A stretch of 17,261 bases of DNA from JBDTMC01 sp039934475 (GTDB taxonomy: Bacteria > Acidobacteriota > Terriglobia > Bryobacterales > Bryobacteraceae): positions 1 to 17,261 of the forward strand of contig JBDTMC010000128.1 of NCBI GenBank assembly GCA_039934475.1, in the 5' to 3' direction. Shown in pieces: positions 14,457 through 17,261 of the stretch. The position numbers were made by a program, and so were the translations under genes. The notes beneath the pieces are model-generated. The model did no database searches and was not told where the DNA came from. It worked only from the letters and a program-made list of their open reading frames with translations. Each line of letters opens with the position of its first letter. Position 1 is the first letter of the stretch.

Positions 14457-15481
14457 CTGCGCAAACTCACGTCGCGCGTGGCGTAGTTCTTGTCGTAGTA
14501 GCTCTGATACTCACCCGACTTGATCCGCGCCACCCACTCGCGGTTGTCCTTATACCAGGCCACCGTCAACGCCAGACCCTCGTCGAAGTTCACCAGCGGC
14601 TCCCAGCCGGTTTCGCGAATCAGTTTCTCGCTCGACAACGCGTACCGCCGGTCATGCCCAGGCCGGTCCGTCACCGTAGTAATCAGAGACTCCGGCTTCC
14701 CCGTGGCGGCCAGAATCCGATGCACCACCTCCCGGTTCGGCAACGCGCAATTGCCCGCCACGTTATACACTTCACCGTCACGGCCCTTTGTTAACACGGC
14801 GAGAATCGCCCGGCAATGGTCTTCCACAAACAGCCAGTCGCGCACTTGCATCCCGTCGCCGTAAATCGGCAGCGATTTATCTTCCAGTGCGTTTGAGATC
14901 ATCAGCGGGATCAGTTTCTCAGGGAACTGGAACGGTCCGTAGTTGTTGGACGCGCGCGTCATCACCACTGGCTGCTTGTACGTGGTGAAGTACGAAAGCA
15001 CCAGCAGGTCAGACCCGGCTTTGGTCGCCGAATAGGGGCTACTCGCCACGATGGGAAACGATTCGTCGGCATCCAGCGGCTCAGGAATGCTGCCATACAC
15101 TTCGTCGGTAGATACGTGCAGAAACCGCGCAATCTTGTGTTTCCGCGCCGCTTCCACCAGCGTGAATGTGCCGCGAAGGTTGGTCTCAAACACCGGCCCC
15201 GGCGCGTAGATACTGCGGTCCACATGCGACTCGGCCGCGAAATGAATCACCGCGTCCGGTTTCTCTTCCTCGTACAGCGAATCCACCAAAGCCGCGTCGC
15301 AGATGTCACCGCGCACAAAACGGTAGCGCGGATCGGCGCTTACCTCGGCCAGGTTTTCCAGGTTGCCGGCATAGGTGAGCTTATCCAGATTCACCAGCCG
15401 GTCGACGCGATTCTCGCGCAGCGCCAGGCGCACGAACGCGGAGCCGATAAAGCCGGCTCCGCCAGTAATCAGAACTTTCAT
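14453..15481 (-). CDS. rfbB: dTDP-glucose 4,6-dehydratase
   Basis: Second step of dTDP-deoxysugar synthesis: dTDP-glucose to dTDP-4-keto-6-deoxyglucose, NAD+-dependent, in the cytoplasm. The 342-residue protein is of family length. GGAGFIG (7-13) is the NAD-binding glycine motif; STDEVYG (124-130) gives the catalytic Thr125-Asp126-Glu127 triad that separates this enzyme from UDP-sugar epimerases; YSATK (150-154) supplies Tyr150 and Lys154. ASNNYGPFQFPEKLIP and YGDGMQVRDWLFVEDH are diagnostic of RmlB. It is last in rfbA-rfbC-rfbB: its ATG overlaps the rfbC stop (ATGA, 15478-15481). The 3' end shares TTAA with the synthetase gene on the other strand. Confidence 0.95.
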   Translation of the reverse strand: MKVLITGGAGFIGSAFVRLALRENRVDRLVNLDKLTYAGNLENLAEVSADPRYRFVRGDICDAALVDSLYEEEKPDAVIHFAAESHVDRSIYAPGPVFETNLRGTFTLVEAARKHKIARFLHVSTDEVYGSIPEPLDADESFPIVASSPYSATKAGSDLLVLSYFTTYKQPVVMTRASNNYGPFQFPEKLIPLMISNALEDKSLPIYGDGMQVRDWLFVEDHCRAILAVLTKGRDGEVYNVAGNCALPNREVVHRILAATGKPESLITTVTDRPGHDRRYALSSEKLIRETGWEPLVNFDEGLALTVAWYKDNREWVARIKSGEYQSYYDKNYATRDVSLRS

Positions 15482-16026
15482 TTGTATTGGGTATCCCAGT
15501 CGTAAGCAATGCCCGGATCGTTATAGGGGATGCGTCCTTCGTCCTTGGGGTTGTAAATGCGGTTGGTGACGTAAACCAGCAAGCCTGGTTCCGTGCCGAC
15601 CACTTTGTAGCCATGCCCCACGCCGGTGGGAATCAGTATCCGCCACGATCGCAGCGCCCCCACGTACATCGTGTTGCGCAAGCCGAACGTAGGTGAATCC
15701 GGCCGCAAATCCACCAGGCCCACTTGGAACATGCCGGCAACCGGCTGCCAGCAATCGTTCTGTTCCAAGTGAAAGTGGAACGCCTTGATGGTCCCCGGAT
15801 AGCTGAGCGCTGCCGAGACTTGCGTTGTGGCCGTGGGGAAGTCTGCCACCAGGCCGCGGCCGGAGCGCATCACTTCGGCGAAATAACCGCGGTCGTCAGG
15901 CCAAATGGGAGCCGGCTCGATCTTTATGCCCTGAATGAGGTCCGCCGATTCCGGCGAAGAAATCAGTTTGCCGATGCTCTTCTGGTTGGAAGGCAGTGCG
16001 ATAGCGCTGGGCAGTGCAGGCGTCAT
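15478..16026 (-). CDS. rfbC: dTDP-4-dehydrorhamnose 3,5-epimerase-family protein, divergent
   Basis: A 182-residue RmlC-like cupin. It would epimerise C3 and C5 of dTDP-4-keto-6-deoxyglucose. Compared from memory with Salmonella RmlC, the catalytic His is kept (His84 in KAFHFH for RGLHYQ), as are Tyr158 (RIYNP) and Asp170 (YNDP). VDLRPDSPTFG and HGYKVVG also match. However, the QGKLVR stretch that carries the enolate-stabilising Lys is replaced by QNDCWQPVAG, and the RG before the His becomes KA. It may therefore be a variant epimerase (C3-only, for instance) rather than standard RmlC. It is coupled by ATGA overlaps on both sides, to rfbA upstream and rfbB downstream. The family is sure; the exact reaction is not. 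Confidence 0.85.
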   Translation of the reverse strand: MTPALPSAIALPSNQKSIGKLISSPESADLIQGIKIEPAPIWPDDRGYFAEVMRSGRGLVADFPTATTQVSAALSYPGTIKAFHFHLEQNDCWQPVAGMFQVGLVDLRPDSPTFGLRNTMYVGALRSWRILIPTGVGHGYKVVGTEPGLLVYVTNRIYNPKDEGRIPYNDPGIAYDWDTQYK

Positions 16027-16754
16027 TCGGGCTGCCCTCCGCGCGTTCCCGCCACCAGGTTGCTGGCACGCAACAACGAATCAAACGTGCCGGCGTCCGT
16101 CCACCAGCCGTCCAGGAAACTGAAGGTCATCGTGCCTTCCCGGATGTATGCGTTGTTGACGTCGGTGATTTCCAACTCGCCGCGGCCCGAAGGAACCAGG
16201 TACTTGATCTTGTCGAACACGCTCGCGTCGTACATGTAGATGCCAGTGACGGCATGGTTCGACTTCGGATTCTTCGGTTTCTCCTCGATGCCAATCACTT
16301 TGCCGTCTTTCAATTCGGCGACGCCAAAACGCTCGGCGTCCTCAACTTCCTTCAACAGGATACGCGCGCCCTTGGGCTGCGCCTTGAATTCTTCCACCGC
16401 GTGGCGGATGTTGTGCTGGATGATGTTGTCGCCCAGAACGACGGCCAGCTTATCGCCGTCGGCGAAATGGTGCGCCAGATTGAGAGCCTCGGCGATGCCG
16501 CCCTCACCCTCCTGGTACGTGTAATCGAGATGGACGACGCCAAACTCTTTCCCATTGGCTAGCAGCCGCAGAAAATCGCCGGCATTCTTCCCGCCGGTCA
16601 CGATCAGGATGTCATTTATTCCCGCATCGACAAGCGTTTGGATCGGGTAATAGATCATCGGCTTATCGTAAATGGGAAGCAAATGTTTATTAGTAATTTT
16701 GGTCAGCGGGAAGAGGCGGCTACCCGTTCCTCCAGCTAAAACGACACCCTTCAT
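16023..16754 (-). CDS. rfbA: Glucose-1-phosphate thymidylyltransferase, short form
   Basis: First step of dTDP-sugar synthesis: glucose-1-phosphate + dTTP to dTDP-glucose + PPi. From the ATG at 16754 the protein is 243 residues, shorter than the enterobacterial enzyme of about 290, matching the short RmlA type that lacks the C-terminal allosteric extension. MKGVVLAGGTGSRLFPLT (1-18) is the nucleotide-binding signature; NKHLLPIYDKPMIYYPI, GGIAEALNLA, VVLGDNII and GIEEKPKNPKSN follow. The 12-residue upstream extension (to 16790) is rejected because GGAGGG sits 3 nt before 16754 and the family begins MKG. First gene of rfbA-rfbC-rfbB, coupled to rfbC by an ATGA overlap. Confidence 0.93.
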   Translation of the reverse strand: MKGVVLAGGTGSRLFPLTKITNKHLLPIYDKPMIYYPIQTLVDAGINDILIVTGGKNAGDFLRLLANGKEFGVVHLDYTYQEGEGGIAEALNLAHHFADGDKLAVVLGDNIIQHNIRHAVEEFKAQPKGARILLKEVEDAERFGVAELKDGKVIGIEEKPKNPKSNHAVTGIYMYDASVFDKIKYLVPSGRGELEITDVNNAYIREGTMTFSFLDGWWTDAGTFDSLLRASNLVAGTRGGQPE

Positions 16755-16807
16755 GAGCCCTCCAAGCGAACTTTGCGCACTTCGTACCATGATACAATGC
16801 CCGGCCT
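16755..16807. promoter_or_regulatory. Divergent promoter region between rfbA and the cupin gene
   Basis: A 53-bp gap must hold both promoters. TACAAT (16793-16798, + strand) and TATCAT (16794-16789, - strand) each match the -10 consensus at five of six positions and overlap each other. No good -35 box was found for either. The + box would start RNA about 3 nt before the cupin ATG, so that message could be nearly leaderless. Confidence 0.3.
16758..16763 (-). promoter_or_regulatory. Ribosome-binding site deciding the rfbA start
   Basis: On the minus strand GGAGGG is followed after CTC by ATG at 16754. It supports this start over the in-frame one at 16790. Confidence 0.65.
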
Positions 16808-17158
16808 ATGCCCTTATACACGTGGAAAACCTTGGAAATAGAAAAAATGAATGATTTGATGGGCCGGCAGGCGATTCACGCGGAAAACGTGACCGTGGCG
16901 CGCCTGATTTTAAAGGCCGGCGCCAAAGTGCCGCTCCACCACCACGCCAATGAACAAGTCAGCATGGTGACCGAAGGCCGGTTGCGATTCGTCTTCCCCA
17001 ACGAGGAAATTATGGTCGGCGCCGGCGAAGTGATGGTGATTCCGCCGCACCTCCCGCACAGCGTGGATGCCGTCGAAGACAGCATTGCCGTGGACCTGTT
17101 CGCTCCGCGCCGCGAAGACTGGATCAGTGGCGACGACGCGTATTTGCGCGGTCGCTAG
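16808..17158 (+). CDS. Small cupin-domain protein
   Basis: A 116-residue single cupin barrel. The first cupin motif is at residues 38-57: GAKVPLHHHANEQ...EG, with His44, His46 and Glu49 or Gln50 as likely metal ligands. The second is GEVMVIPPHLPHSV (73-86) with His84. The ending DLFAPRREDW is common in small cupins of unknown substrate. MPLYTWKTLEIEKMNDLMGRQ agrees with the family N-terminus, favouring the ATG at 16808; ATG at 16847 is an alternative. No clear ribosome-binding site precedes 16808, in line with a near-leaderless message. It could be a sugar- or metabolite-binding isomerase or a sensor; function unknown. Divergent from rfbA, and its stop directly abuts the stop of the next, convergent gene. 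Confidence 0.85.
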   Translation: MPLYTWKTLEIEKMNDLMGRQAIHAENVTVARLILKAGAKVPLHHHANEQVSMVTEGRLRFVFPNEEIMVGAGEVMVIPPHLPHSVDAVEDSIAVDLFAPRREDWISGDDAYLRGR

Positions 17159-17261
17159 TTATTTCTTTTTCACCGCATCGGCGGCCATCTTCTTCGCCAC
17201 CGCCATCGCTTCACCCTCCGGCGCCTTGACGTCCGGTTCCACGCCTTTGCCTTCCCAATTG
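17159..17261 (-). CDS. C-terminal end of a probable S41-family peptidase (partial)
   Basis: On the minus strand an open frame runs from the window edge to TAA (17161-17159). The visible 33 residues begin NWEGKGVEPDVKAPEGEA and end in a Lys-rich tail (DAVKKK). The W-E-G-x-G-V-x-P-D motif is typical of the C-terminal part of S41 peptidases of the tail-specific/retinoid-binding-protein type. Most of the gene lies outside the window, so catalytic residues cannot be checked. Confidence 0.6.
   Translation of the reverse strand, partial: NWEGKGVEPDVKAPEGEAMAVAKKMAADAVKKK

Overview
The window reads as chromosomal DNA from a GC-rich, Gram-negative soil-type bacterium, most likely an acidobacterium of the Solibacter/Bryobacter kind. 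This is inferred from protein style only: HAF-repeat plus Ig-like surface protein, secreted DUF3108 protein, M49-like peptidase, and a large acyl-CoA synthetase/GNAT fusion. No rRNA, tRNA, IS element or CRISPR array was seen. Coding density is very high, with many ATGA/GTGA stop-start overlaps.

Layout. (1) 1-2004: 3' part of a secreted repeat protein (HAF repeats, then three Ig-like repeats), closed by a hairpin terminator. (2) 2049-3853: a LacI-family regulator overlapping an RsuA/RluB-type rRNA pseudouridine synthase by 4 nt. (3) 3985-10618: a tightly packed + strand run, probably one operon: GT4 glycosyltransferase, secreted DUF3108 protein, a glycosyltransferase-methyltransferase fusion, a Wzm-type polysaccharide ABC permease with an extra N-terminal beta-rich domain, and a secreted M49-like metallopeptidase. 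No ATPase (Wzt) gene is present. (4) 10612-11597: a divergent pair, an Rrf2/NsrR-like Fe-S regulator (-) and an exported truncated haemoglobin (+). They share a 110-bp gap holding a consensus-like promoter and a palindrome exactly over the predicted +1. (5) 11703-14456: an ADP-forming acyl-CoA synthetase fused to a GNAT acetyltransferase, preceded by a strongly foldable leader. (6) 16754-14453 (- strand): rfbA-rfbC-rfbB, nucleotide-sugar genes translationally coupled through ATGA overlaps; rfbD (rmlD) is absent. (7) 16808-17158: a small cupin protein divergent from rfbA, meeting tail to tail the 3' end of an S41-type peptidase that leaves the window.

How the genes fit together. Regions 3 and 6 look like parts of one surface-polysaccharide programme: dTDP-sugar supply, chain assembly, possible methyl capping, and export. 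The most interesting idea is that the fused methyltransferase caps the glycan and the extra domain on the permease, rather than on the ATPase, reads the cap. This is inference. Region 4 looks like a self-contained nitric-oxide (or redox/Fe-S) sensing and response unit.
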